Source: Siphonodentalium dalli (Eukaryota > Mollusca > Scaphopoda > Gadilida > Siphonodentaliidae). Taken from it: DNA of 64,000 nt. The stretch covers positions 124,361,950 through 124,425,949 of the forward strand of contig CP136069.1 of the NCBI GenBank assembly GCA_032622095.1, in the 5' to 3' direction. Below, in pieces: positions 24,340-35,598 of this stretch (position 1 is its first letter; every line of letters begins with the position of its first letter). A program made the translations under genes and the position numbers. The notes below the pieces were generated by a model. It was not told where the DNA came from, made no database searches, and was given only the letters and a program-made list of their open reading frames with translations.

Positions 24340-24440
24340 GAGTGGTTTCGGTGGTCCAGTTGTTAGCGTGCTCAACTCGTAACAGCATGGTGTGCAAACA
24401 GCATGCGTTCGAATCGCGCTCTCTGCTATTGAACGTCAAA
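24340..24440 (+). mobile_element. tRNA-derived SINE head, family S1 (copy 2, plus strand)
   Basis: An A-box-like TGGTCCAGTTGTTAGCG lies at 24352-24368 and a B box GCGTTCGAATCGC at 24415-24427, with tRNA-like spacing. TAGCGTGCTCAACTCGTAAC aligns with the reversed head at 12.4 kb, and the shared body starts CGCTCTCTGCTATTGAACG. Confidence 0.7.
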
Positions 24441-24525
24441 TGCTGCGTTGGTTGCCTTCAGCAGACGATATCATACACACAGAGAATGTGGTTACCAGGG
24501 GAACCAAACTGGGCACATGTGTTGG

Positions 24526-24790
24526 TTCTACGCGAAGAACGAACATAAAGAACCACATGAAGAACCAAACATACGTGTGTGGGTTCTTCACGAATTCCCA
24601 ACATAAAGAACCAAATGAAGAACCAAACCAAACTTCTTCGAAGAACCAAATTAAAGAACCAAATAAAGTGCACAACAGAATCTGGTTCCTCATGGAATCA
24701 AAGTTGTTTCTATTTCTTGTCATGAGGGGAGAACTAATGTGACCTGCTTTGGCTATCTATCTGGTTCCACGGTTACAACAAGAAATATGG
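24526..24790 (+). repeat. Cluster of AAGAACCAAA words
   Basis: At least seven irregularly spaced AAGAACCA(A/C)A words on the plus strand, plus two reversed GGTTCTT/GGTTCC words. A second cluster occurs at 25285-25395. It follows the SINE head and may be its variable tail. The open frames across it are shadows of the repeat. Confidence 0.7.
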
Positions 24791-25284
24791 AACCAAATAG
24801 CTCCTTTGTATTTCCCTTTTAGTTCATTAAATGCTTACTGTGAGTGCTTGTGGAAACAATGTCCCGCGACACCATGTGCATGCTATAAGCACGTCTGATG
24901 TGTCCTTTTTCCTGAATGTTCTATTAGTTCGTAAATACGTTTTACCTTTTAAAATTGATATCACATTGCTTCATCGAATAGACCCCGAAGATGTTCTGAT
25001 GTATGCATAAATATCGAATTATATTATTAAAATTATTGTTCCATACTTTGTTCCCCTATTTTGTGATATGAGCAATAAAGTTACCCCCGCCAGCAATAAA
25101 ATATTTGTGTCTATACATGACTCGAAACAGCCTAGGCATGTGCGCATTGGTATTTCAAAGGAATCCCGTTTGATTCAGTCTTCCACATATCATCTTAACC
25201 CCAAACGCGTGGACATATTGTAAATTTGATACTAAATTAGGACATTTAAGCTAGCCGTGTTCCCACACAAATCTTGAATTCAGG

Positions 25285-25395
25285 GGGGTTCTTTGAAGAA
25301 CCAAACTTATTATTATGGTTCTAGGTGGAACCAAAGCAGCGTGGAACTAAACTATTTGGTTCTATGATGGTATTTGGCTCTCCTGGAACCATCTT
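25285..25395. repeat. Second AAGAACCAAA / GGTTCTA cluster
   Basis: GTTCTTTGAAGAACCAAAC, GGTTCTAGGTGGAACCAAA, TTGGTTCTATGATGG and CCTGGAACCA: short inverted words of the same vocabulary as 24526-24790. Confidence 0.6.
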
Positions 25396-25673
25396 TTGTG
25401 CTGTTTTCTTAGATTGTACAAACGTTGTCGCGGTGGGACTCGCCCGCTAACCGAGTTACCGGTCGGGAGTAGATGGATATTGTCAGTATGCTAATCCTGA
25501 CTCGCCCTCTAGCTGCTCTGATTGCTTCCGCCTAATGTCCTATAGTTTCGTTTGGTCAGTCAATAGAAAGCAACCAGGCTTGTATATTTCCAAACACGTG
25601 TGGTTCTGCTGTCCGGAAACTAGTTTAGCAATCGATCGCGATTGAATTTATCGACTTATGATCTTAAAGACAT

Positions 25674-25957
25674 ATTATGTACAATACTTCAGTGAATAAA
25701 ACCGATAATTTAGTATCCAAACACTATCTTAACTGGAATAATGTATCAATCAACTAAGATTATCGAAAATCCCACGCCGCACCGGCTGTACCATTTCATA
25801 GAAGACAGCTATTTGAACTACGCACAAATATAAATATTTACTACTCTATTCGGGACGAATTATTGGGCACAAATGATAAACATCTCTCTCTCTCTCTCTT
25901 GTTATTCCGTTCTGAACAGCTCATACCATACCAGCGGAGTGTTTCACGTCACTTTAA
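25674..25957 (-). mobile_element. TTAA-type MITE, family T2 (copy 4, diverged)
   Basis: Starts TTAAAGACATATTATGTACA and ends GAGTGTTTCACGTCACTTTAA, the reverse orientation of 5018-5373. The interior keeps AAATATTTACTACTC.ATTCGGGACG. Contains a short (CT)n run at 25886-25900. Confidence 0.7.
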
Positions 25958-26109
25958 TCAAATTGATGAATAATTATTATTTTCAGAAGTGGGCGTCATT
26001 TGACTCCATAATATTTGGGGAATGTTATGTCACTTAAAAATTAGTCCTTTGAGAAATGTTGAATTTATACCTTTCATTGTTGGACAAGGCATTACATACT
26101 GGACTCTTT

Positions 26110-27020
26110 ATTATCCCCCGCCAAATGAAATTTGTGGGGGATATAGGAATGGGTTCCGTCCGTCCGTCCCTAATTTGTAAGAGTCATAACTTGAACAAAT
26201 GTCAACGGATTTCAAAGATGTGTCGTATATGAGTTCAACTGACCATTACCTAGAGTTCGCAAGCCAGGTCCGGCCGGATATTTTTACCGGAGTTATTGGA
26301 TTTTGTTTATTATTTTTGTCGAATTTACCAAATAGCAAATAGACGACGTCACAGGGATCATTTCCACAAATATCAACGGATTTCAAAGATATTTGGTATA
26401 TGAGTTCACTTGACCAGTATCTAGAACGAGTTCGCAAACCAGGTCCGGCCGGATATTTTAAGCGAACCTATTGGACTTTGTTTATTTTTTGTGTGCAAAT
26501 GGACGACTTCACAGGGCTCATTTCCACAAATGTCAACGGATTTCAAAGATTTTTGGTATATGAGTTCATATGACCATTACCTAGAACGAGTTCGCAAACC
26601 AGGTCCGGCCGGATATTTTCATCGGAATTATTGGACTGTTTATTTTTTTGTGTGCAAATGAACCACGTCACATGGCTCATTTCCACAAATGTCAACGGAT
26701 TTCAAAGATGTTTGGTATACAACTTCACATGACCAGTATCTAGAACGAGTTCGCAAACCAGGTCCGGCCGGATATTTTTAGCAGAGTTATTGGACTTTGT
26801 TTATTGTTTTTGGTGCAAATGGACGAAGTCACATGGCTATTTTAAACAAATGTCAACGGATTTAAAAGATTATTGGTATATTCGTTCCCATGACCAGTAC
26901 CTAACATGAGTTCGCAAGCCAGGCTTTTTGACAAAATCCCACCTCGTGTTTAGCACATACTGAGAACGCAAACATTATTGAGAATGCACTTCCCCAACCG
27001 CACAATTCGGCGGGGGATAC
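26110..27020. mobile_element. Repeat element carrying a 160-bp tandem array
   Basis: Bounded by CCCCCGCCAAATGAAATTTG..GGGGGATATA on the left and ACAATTCGGCGGGGGATACC on the right. Four and a partial fifth unit share GTCAACGGATTTCAAAGAT, GAACGAGTTCGCAAACCAGG and GGTCCGGCCGGATATTTT. The last word starts at 26267, 26442, 26602 and 26761, a period of 159-175 bp. Short open frames here are chance. Confidence 0.85.
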
Positions 27021-27596
27021 CACCGTCTGCGACTGCTTGTTACATTTCGAATTGGAAACCATGTTATTACATTTATTACATATATCATTGGAAAACAATC
27101 GGTTCATAATGGAATGATTTAATTCTGAATTAAGCCCATGGTGAGATAATACCAGTTATTCCGTTGAATGGCACCGACCGCAGTGAAAACACACTAAACT
27201 CCAAACGGTCATGTGGAATTATTAAGATTACTTTTGTTTGATATCAAGTAAAATTTAGTAACAATCAAGCCACGATGTTTACCAGACCTTACTAATATTG
27301 GGTAACATTTTACATTATGCATTTTAGAGTGTAGAAATACTTAAGACGAACAAAACCGACATATATTCCGAGTGAACCACGCGACTAGTAACTGCATTAA
27401 TAATTCCTGGTTATCTCGTCAACGCACGTTCACAATGGAATCGACATTGTGCTCTCATCCTTTGTTAATCAAACACACGCCATCACCTGCGCACAAAGTA
27501 CAATGAATAATGTATTCGCCATCACCACCTATGTGGATTAAAGTCACTTGGCGGTTTGTGGCATCATGTTAATCTTAACTAGCTGAAACAGGCTCC

Positions 27597-27690
27597 TTCT
27601 ATTCGTCGTCGGAGGGTCCCGCGGCCCCTGCACGGAGAGACCGCCCTTCGTGCTAGGGGTCCTTCAGCGGCCCCTTTTGCGAGCTTCACG
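27597..27690. other. Short GC-rich block of unknown identity
   Basis: An isolated GC-rich segment (GGTCCCGCGGCCCC, AGCGGCCCC) followed by T/A runs. A weaker analogue with GCGTCGG and CTTCGGG words occurs near 30440-30510, also followed by T/A runs, so a dispersed element is possible. Confidence 0.35.
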
Positions 27691-27802
27691 TTTAAACATT
27701 TTTATTAAAAAAGTTTAATTATATTCTGTTGTTCTTCTAATTAACTTCTTTTTTTTTTAAGTTTAATTTACATTCTTTTTAAAATTACAATTTTGAAAAA
27801 CT

Positions 27803-28308
27803 AACGCCGTTATAACATCCACCGGGATACCACGAGTAACCACACCGTTATAACACCCACCGGGATACCACGAGTAACCACACCGTTATAACATCCACCG
27901 GGATACCACGAGTAACCACACCGTTATAACATCCACCGGGATACCACGAGTAACCACACCCCGTTATAACATCCACCGGGATACCACGAGTAACCACACC
28001 GTTATAACATCCACCGGGATACCACGAGTAGCCACACCGTTATAACATCCACCGGGATACCACGGGTAACCACACCGTTATAACATCCACCGGGATACCA
28101 CGAGTAACCACACCCCGTTATAACATCCACCGGGATACCACGAGTAACCACACCGTTATAACATCCACCGGGATACCACGAGTAACCACACCGTTATAAC
28201 ATCCACCGGGATACCACGAGTAACCACACCGTTATAACATCCACCGGGATACCACGAGTAACCACGCCGTTATAACATCCACCGGGATACCACGAGTAAC
28301 CACACCAG
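27803..28308. repeat. 38-bp minisatellite, about 13 copies
   Basis: The unit joins CCGTTATAACATCCACCGGG to ATACCACGAGTAACCACA. Units are almost identical. Two have an extra CC before GTTATAAC (40 bp), and single changes (GTAGCC, CGGGTAAC, ACGCCG) mark individual units. The array stops about 30 bases before the retrotransposon fragment. Confidence 0.97.
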
Positions 28309-28329
28309 ATTTTGATAAAAATCGGTTCA

Positions 28330-29340
28330 GGGGTCCGGTCGAAAATGTAAGATTATTCTGAACCTCAAAAAGTCAATTCTAACATATATGGTTTATGGCG
28401 AAACAGGTAGATACCCCATAGAAGTTACATTCAAAAATAGATTGCTAAAATTCTGGTTTTCGCTTGTCACAAATACACATGGCAAAATGTCAAAATCGCT
28501 CTACACATTGCTGTATAATCATTACACAAATGGGATATTCTTTTCACCGTGGATTTACGCAGTTAAAGGAATAATTGATTGTTGCGGGGTGTCTCATGTC
28601 TGGGCGAACCAATATTCACTCATCAACACGATGTGCATTCTCAAGGATGTCACAAACATTTTAAAAGATCAGTTTATACAAGGGTGGCAAATCGATATAT
28701 CACTTTCCAGAAAGGGCATGTTTTATTCCTTGATTAAGACAGAATTCACTTTCGAAAACTACCTAAATTCTAGTAATCAAAATAACGTAGGCCTATTCAC
28801 TTTGGCTCGATTCAGAACCAGAAATCATAAACTGCCAGTAGAATCGGGAAGTTGGAACAACGTTCCGAGAGAGCAGCGTGTATGTACCTTGTGTAATCTG
28901 AATGCAATCGGCGACGAAATACACTACCTGATTGATTGCCCAATCTTCTCCGATTTGAGGGAATCATTATTTCCTGTCTTTTCGAAAAGTACATACAGTC
29001 TTGGTAAATTGAAAATGCCTTTAAGGAGCACACGACCATCTGTTTTAAAGAAAACGTGCAAAATGATCAAAGAGATTCAAATTTCCGTAGCTACCAGTTC
29101 TCCAGGTCAAATCAGGTAGCTCCCACCTCACAGGGCGACAGCCTGTAAACTGCCATAACACATTTTCTATTCTTATTTGTCAAACCCCGTGTCACGTCCT
29201 GATGGCAACATTAACTTGAATATGATTAATTAACTAATTACGTTAACCATCGTCCATCCGCACTTGACACGGGGTAGGTATTGTTTTATGTATTCCGTTG
29301 TCTCCGTACCATGTACATTGGCTGGGATAATAAATAGACA
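28330..29340 (+). mobile_element. 5'-truncated non-LTR retrotransposon, C-terminal ORF and 3' tail
   Basis: The open frame (Met at 28388, stop at 29119; homology-like text begins near 28335 with 'CKIILNLKKS') is the C-terminal region that follows the reverse transcriptase in many invertebrate LINEs. Visible are 'MVYGETGRYPI', 'LARFRTRNHKLPVESGSW' and a zinc-knuckle-like 'RVCTLCN..GDEIHYLIDCP' (C-x2-C..H-x4-C). The reverse transcriptase and endonuclease domains are absent, so this is a dead 5' truncation, not a host gene. The 3' untranslated stretch runs to TGTACATTGG..AATAAATAG near 29335 and carries an inverted pair CCCCGTGTCA/TGACACGGGG. Assignment to a LINE clade is not possible by eye. 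Confidence 0.85.
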
Positions 29341-29490
29341 ATAGTTAACTGTCATAAGCGACGAACGAAGTTTCTCCTCGAGTGAGATGCGCAGGATTAT
29401 TTTTCAGGAGGCGTTAGCCGAGTGAAAAATAATCCTCGCATCTCACGTGAGGAGAAACTTCGTTCCTCGCTGATGACAGTTAACTATTGT
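29338..29490. repeat. Long hairpin with about 68-bp arms
   Basis: 29338-29406 (ACAATAGTTAACTGTCAT..) pairs with 29423-29490 (..ATGACAGTTAACTATTGT). The arms are CpG-rich (AAGTTTCTCCTCG / GAGGAGAAACTT) around a loop of about 16 bases. It abuts the 3' end of the LINE fragment and may have inserted next to its tail. Confidence 0.88.
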
Positions 29491-31499
29491 GTTTATTATA
29501 TTTTCCACAACAGTTTGTCACGACACAACTCTAATAAAATGCATTGAGAAGATGTTCCGATTCTGAATATTGACCTAAATGTTTCCGTTAAATTACGCGC
29601 AATGATAAGATAACAACCCAAATAAGGTAAATCGATTACGTCACTCATTCATAATTTTTTTACTATAGCCGCGCGCGCCATAGTATTTTACCACGTATAG
29701 GGAACGTGACGTCATTTCATTGACTGATTTCTCCTATTGCCACCAACTTCAAAGGGGATTTTTCGGAGGAATTTTTCAAACAAACAACACACTTTATTGA
29801 TTAAATTAGTAACTGTTTGGAATGTCATTGTGTGGATAAGCGTTCCTAGTTCTATGAGATATCACTGCTCACTTTCATTTGGAATATGCACTGGAATATC
29901 AGTGGAATTTGAAGTGGAACTGCTTGAAGATACTGAAGTGGATCTCAACACTGTTTTCATTTTCTTGGTGCGAATGCACTTGTGGGAACAATTGTTTATC
30001 ACGATTTCGATCTTTGGATTCCGAAGTGTAGCGTAACCAAATGTTTCCCAGTTGGTGTTGATCCTGCAAATTCACTGAGCTGGAATTTGATGTCGATAAC
30101 ACATTGGTGGTCTGTGTTTTTGGTGATGTATTTTGTGTTATCTGACTATGCACTGGAACTGAGACAATTATTTTGGTGTAAGGGGAGTAACCCAAAAAAC
30201 GTGCACTTCGAATTACGTAATTCGGAACGTGCGAGGTTGGGATAAATAGTCCGTCATCGCTGGGAGTAGGATAAACCTCTGGCAGTAGGATAACATCGTG
30301 GCACTTCCGGGAGTGGGGATACGATTATTATTTTGGCAGAAAAAGTTACTGAAAATATAATAAAGTTTATTTCATTTATTTCAAAATGCGCGAACAGACA
30401 GACAATGCATTCATATCCTACTCTTGTATATATATAGACTAGCTTCGGGAGCCTCTATTCAGCGTCGGATGAGGCTGTGGCCCATGTGTGCGCTTCGGGC
30501 ACATTTTATCGGTTATATATTTGGATTAAACAAAATAAAAAATAAAAATTTAATTAAAAAAAATAAAAATTTATTTACTTAATAAAAAAAAATCATATCA
30601 AAATTATAATTTTTGTTTTATTTAACATCTAACATTCGAAATAATTATGTTCATACATTCAACCGTCTCTAGACTTCTTTAATCCCACCATTGTTACTTG
30701 ACAATAAACCACTACTCAGCATCTACCATTCAGCCTTATGACAGACAAAGGATTCAACAGTGTTAATCCTTATTGCTGTTTCATTGCATTTGGTGGCCCG
30801 TTGTTCGATAGTGAACTGACATAGGTGCATTTTGTTACCAATTAAGCTGTATAACCTAATCAATTAACAGATGATCACACTATAAATTTGATTCTCATGT
30901 CGCTCCAGTTACAAAATCAAATTGGATTTTTTTTTTTAACTTTGGCCATTTTAGAAAATAATTGGGCTATGACAGCGTGAACCCTGCTGAGTCACCGAGT
31001 TATCTCGCTCTATACCGGAGATGTCCAGTTTCTCACCTTCGATACTCCAACTGCACTTTTGACACGCGTATATACCGTAGAACAAATTTCCATTCCCATA
31101 GCTGCCTGCACTGACTTGTGGTAACATTTCCAGAGGAAATTTCCATTGTGTCTATATTGTACTGAACATTCCAAACTATTTGTTTTCAGATACATGTTTG
31201 TGTGACATGTCCAACTGTCGAACATGTTGTTCAAAATTATGGACAAGGCGTCACTATGTGTTGACAAAAAATATTGTTGTTCACCGAGTTACTTAAACAA
31301 TTTTTTTTCACCGAGGTACTCCCTTACCATTATAGTTTTCAATTGTTGAATGATTTTTACCAAAGATTTTTTTTCAGAAAATCAACCTCCTAAAAACACC
31401 ATCTTTTTTCGGTGACGTGTGTTCGGCAACCTTTTATTCGGTCATCATTTGGCCTGATTTGAACTTTTAACACTAACAAGCTTGTCAAAATTTGGCCCG

Positions 31500-31880
31500 A
31501 TTTGCGCAATGTCATAATGTAACCAGCTGCTTAAATTGCTAGTTGCGATTGGTACGCCTGGGAAAGAGTGCTGAAACGGGGACATATCCCAGCAGCGGCC
31601 TACGGAAGATAAGTGCTTCTCATGGGGGTTCAATTGATCTTCGAAGCCGAGATTTAAAACAAAAAGGTAGCGTAAACCAGCAAAACGGAGGAAACAGCGG
31701 GCGTTGATGTCTGCGAACGACTCCGTGGAAGGAGTTCGATTTACGCGGCGTGAAACGATGCATAGCGAGAAGCACGTGACCTTGGTGCGCATTTTTATTG
31801 GTTGCGTCTTTTGGTCTCGTTGTGGCTTTCTCTTATTGGGAAATGCATCTTGGGATTCAGCTCGCGGAGTCAAACATAGT
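31500..31880. promoter_or_regulatory. CpG-rich island-like segment with promoter-type words
   Basis: GC- and CpG-richer than its surroundings. It contains CACGTG (31772-31777), inverted CCAAT-type sites (ATTGG at 31543 and 31798) and GCATCTTGGGATT (31845), which loosely resembles a ZNF143-type site. A 142-codon frame (31873-31445, minus) spans it, but its peptide is low in conserved-looking text and I do not call it a gene. It may be an intronic promoter, enhancer or solo repeat end. Confidence 0.3.
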
Positions 31881-32118
31881 TAATATAACATGGAGAAAAA
31901 TGTCGTTCCCGTTGCGAATATGAAGGTGAGAATATGAAAGTACACATATGGCAGAAGGCCACTCCATACAATAATCCAGGCTTAGATCTAATCACATTGC
32001 GCTCAAAAACAGAAGTGAGGATAATTATATCTTAATAAAGTAGAGTTTTATCTAACACTTTGTGTGTATAAATGGTTTCATGAAAATTGGTCTGACTGCA
32101 TCTTTGAACATGTATTAT

Positions 32119-32530
32119 TCATATATGGCTAAATATCGCTACGTTTGAACAGTTCCTGAGGGTACGTTCATGAATAGACGTAACCTGATAAGTTTTCACG
32201 GTATTTTTTGCAGGAATTTCGTCATAGACAGCCATTTGGTGCACGGCAACATGCATATTCAATGCATTTTTACCAAAGCTAGCGACATGACAAGTAAAAT
32301 TACTGTAGTTCCACATGAAAAGCGCGGTTCTACTAATATTTTCATTCAAATACCCATGATTCTTGCAAAATAACTGCATGCTATTTTCGGCAAATTTCGG
32401 TAGCATCGCTATACGTAGTACTTCAGGGTTTTTACTTCTCACATGGTTAGCTATGGAACAGGCGCATTGTAAGTAGTTTTGCGTTCGTTTTGTTGCACAT
32501 GATATCCTTCTGTATCTAAATGCCTGCAAA
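32119..32530. repeat. Dispersed repeat, copy 1 (pair with 44145-44440)
   Basis: TTTTTGCAGG.ATTTCGTCATAGA, GTGC..G.AACATGCATAT, TTTACCAAA.C and ATAACTGCATGCTAT..TT recur in order at 44145-44440. The 136-codon minus frame across it is broken in the other copy and is treated as a repeat shadow. Confidence 0.65.
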
Positions 32531-32571
32531 TAATGCCAGGCAAAGTGTGTAAATAAACGTACCTTAAGTCC

Positions 32572-32832
32572 TTAACCCTTCCACGACTGGAGCTTCCTTA
32601 AATATTGCGAAAAACCCTGTGCCAATGCATTCTCTTATATATGCGAGTATCGATCCCGTAGGGAGCCTCTCATATATGACCAAATCCATGGCCTAACACT
32701 ATTTACCTTGTAATCCAGTGCATTCTTTTATATATGCTATGCTTCCCATGGTAGACTCGCATATATATGAGAATGCACTGGAAGATTATCTCAAATGCTG
32801 CATCAGCGCCGCTCCCGCCATGAAAGGGTTAA
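32572..32832. mobile_element. TTAA-type MITE, family T1 (copy 2)
   Basis: TTAACCCTTCCACGACTGGA at the left, CGCCATGAAAGGGTTAA at the right. The interior shows TGCCAATGCATTCTCTTATA and its mirrored TATGAGAATGCACTGG. The best example of intact TTAA flanks in this family. Confidence 0.85.
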
Positions 32833-32859
32833 GACCGAGTATAGACAAGTCAGGGTTGT

Positions 32860-33016
32860 GTCCACATGTAGGGGCCTGTAACGTGCTCCGCTTCTCGGTA
32901 TATTATAGTACTATTAACGAGAAGCAGGCGCGTATATACATGTAGTGTCGGCGTATAGAGGCAGTACACAAGGGGCTGGTAGAGAATCGCTTTACAGGCC
33001 CCTGTGGTTGTGTCAG
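32860..33016. repeat. Imperfect hairpin around AGGGGCCTGTAA
   Basis: GTGTCCACATGTAGGGGCCT at 32869 onward is mirrored by AGGCCCCTGTGGTTGTG at 32995-33012. An inner pair CGCTTCTCG/CGAGAAGC lies at 32888-32924. Arms are uneven, so the fold is only moderately supported. Confidence 0.55.
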
Positions 33017-33019
33017 AAT

Positions 33020-35590
33020 TAATTTAGAATAATAATACGCGAACGCGTGAGATGCTAGAAACAAGCGTTGTTATAGCATACAAGTGATATGTTGTGTGAT
33101 TCGTCATTGATGACTTGCTGTGTCCTCTGTTTCCGTATAGATCGTATCCTATTTCAAACGGATAGTGCCTTTTGTTTGGAACCCGGTAATCGTGTTTGAG
33201 ATAATGCAAATAAATTCCACATTGATATGCCATCGATCAGAGGGGAGATAACTCGATTTGTTTGTAATCACGCGACGCTCTAATTAATTATCACTACTTA
33301 ATAAGTGAACTGTTGCTGACTTGTTGGCAATATCTAAAAAATAGTGTCTAGTCAACGTACACAACCAGCTATAATCAAATAGTCTATTCATCTCAATTCA
33401 GTATTGTCGCGCCTATGTGGTTGCTGGTTTGCATATACACGTATGACAGCAACTATACATGTAAGTCTAACCCTGGCCTATCATGAACTAAGGTAGCAAT
33501 ACACAATTTCCAGCAATTTTTCCAAACGTGGGACAGGGTACTGTATATCAAATCTATGCTGATCATTATATCCTTGGAATAAGCCCCATGAATCTTCTTT
33601 TTTTTCATTTTAGTCGGGATATGGTTATGGTTGGCATAAACAATTGTCTGTATTTATGTATGCCCGTACTGAGTTATGCTCCGTGATTTGCACACACATG
33701 CAACGCCAAGTTTAAATGAACTTGACCATTTTCAACCCAAAGTAGACAACGACCACGAGCTATTATAGAACTGAGAAATATTTGAAATAGAAAAATCTAT
33801 CGTAGCACATTCAAAATATTGTCTGGCAAGCACAGATGACCCAGTTCAAGGGAGACCAATTGTGCTAATTTACTATAGCCAAACACACGGAGTTGGACTT
33901 CATAGAATATGAAAATCATGTTACGCGTCCAAATTTCTTATTTTTTGTGAACGTTCACATTTGTGAACTAATTAAACCACAAAACCAGTAATGCCACATA
34001 TAAAGATGCATACTATGAATTAACGCTCCCAAATTCCTATTTCTTTGGCTTCGGTGGTAACAAATATTGTATTCGATTCGAGGAATCCACCTATCAATGC
34101 TCGGAGTGATCAGATATCGATTTTTGTAATTTTTAATTTCCCAAGATATGTCATTTTTGGCGGCCTGGCAAATATTCATCAAGCTGACGGTATCTGGCCA
34201 AATTGCGGATGAAGATGAATAACTCTAAAAGCAAGTGGTTTTGGTGTTAGACATTTGACAATCCGGCCAAATTTCGTTGAACAAAATGTTGATAAAAAAC
34301 ACGTTTTGGGCTACTTGATACAATTAGATACAATAGTTGACTGTGGTTAGCATTATTTCTGGGAAATTAATCGATTCTGATAACTGAAGCGGCATTTCAA
34401 ATAATGTTGTTGTTGTTGTTGTTGTTGGGATATGATGATATGGGGATCATCGAATCGGATTGAGTACCTTTAACACAGGCTATGCTCGCTGTTATGACCC
34501 CCATATACTTATTCTCCTATTTTAAGACGTCCTACAACCGTCGAATGCGTATGTAGCCAACTAAAATAAAGGTCATATTTTGGACACAGGGAGCATCGCA
34601 CACAGTTGGATCATTATATAAATCTATCTGGCCTAAATTGCCGAGGTAGCTAGATACATATAGTCCTCTGTAAAATAATATAATACACATTATAGTATCT
34701 GCTCATTATTGCCAACATTATTGCTAATATATATGAATGGACGGAATATTCATTCCTCTGAAATAATTATTACAAGCAAAATCCACAAATGTTTGCATTC
34801 CATGTTTTACAAAAACGAATGTATACATGGGCATAATGCGAGAATTATTCTCATATTCAAGATATCGATATATAAACATAATTATCTTTTCTTCTCGTGT
34901 AGCCCATACGCTTTTAAGGAAATCCACAAGATGTGAGAGAGGCCAGCAACTTAGTGTGTATGTTATCTCAATTAGTGATACCTGCTGTTGTCATTCGTAG
35001 TGTATTATCTATACTTGTAGATGGGTGTTAGTAAGAGGCTGCTGCACCCCCCCCCCCCCCCCAATACAATTTCTCATTATCTAAAAGCTTGTTATTACAT
35101 CATATTTTGATAAATAATTATGTTTAAACCAAAAACAAACCCTGAGAATTGCACATATTGAACGTAGTCTTACCAAGCCACCGAACTTAATACTAAATTT
35201 AACCACAACAGACACTTAACCCTGGCCTGTTCTTCCCAACGGACCTCTTCCACGGTAAATCCAAAGTTTGTATCAATAACCAAAATATATGTAATGGAGA
35301 AAAGTCAATACGATAATAAAATATTCATTCTTATCAATTTCTTGATGACTTTCAACGGATTGAATAAACAAGGCGGAAAAATATGTTCAATGCTCGGTTA
35401 AAACAAACTGGAGCTGGGGGAGAAACCAATGTACCATAGAGCAGGCGTGGTGAGGATGATTTTCGTCGTACCAAAATTGTAAATACATGTGTGAGACATG
35501 CCCACACAATCTGAACGAACGTGTACTGTGCATACGCGTGTAGACGCTGATATCGGATGTATAACTGTCGCTAGAAATAGCACCACTTGT
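33020..35590. other. Intronic stretch with only simple repeats
   Basis: (GTT)6 at about 34406-34427, a C16 tract at 35047-35062, and a segment near 34018-34060 (TTAACGCTCCCAAATTCCTA) that recurs at 60920. No gene recognised. Confidence 0.5.
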
Positions 35591-35598
35591 CAATTGAG

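Noticed and set aside
24392-24742. 116-codon plus and 95-codon minus frames rich in KNQ or FWF
   Set aside because: Translations of the AAGAACCAAA repeat and the SINE head.
27803-28308. CRISPR-like array
   Set aside because: Units are contiguous 38-bp repeats without spacers, in an animal genome. It is a minisatellite.
28388-29119. Host protein-coding gene (243 codons, the longest intact plus-strand frame)
   Set aside because: The text matches the C-terminal region of invertebrate non-LTR retrotransposons and is followed by a LINE-like tail. The 5' part is missing.
31445-31873. 142-codon minus-strand open frame starting with ATG
   Set aside because: Lies in a CpG-rich block where stops are rarer. 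The peptide shows no domain, and there are no supporting splice sites. Kept only as a possible regulatory segment.
32119-32529. 136-codon minus-strand open frame
   Set aside because: The DNA is a dispersed repeat whose other copy (44145-44440) is broken in this frame, so coding function is unlikely.
32860-33016. microRNA precursor
   Set aside because: The arms are too uneven, and a fold cannot be judged without energy calculation or small-RNA data.
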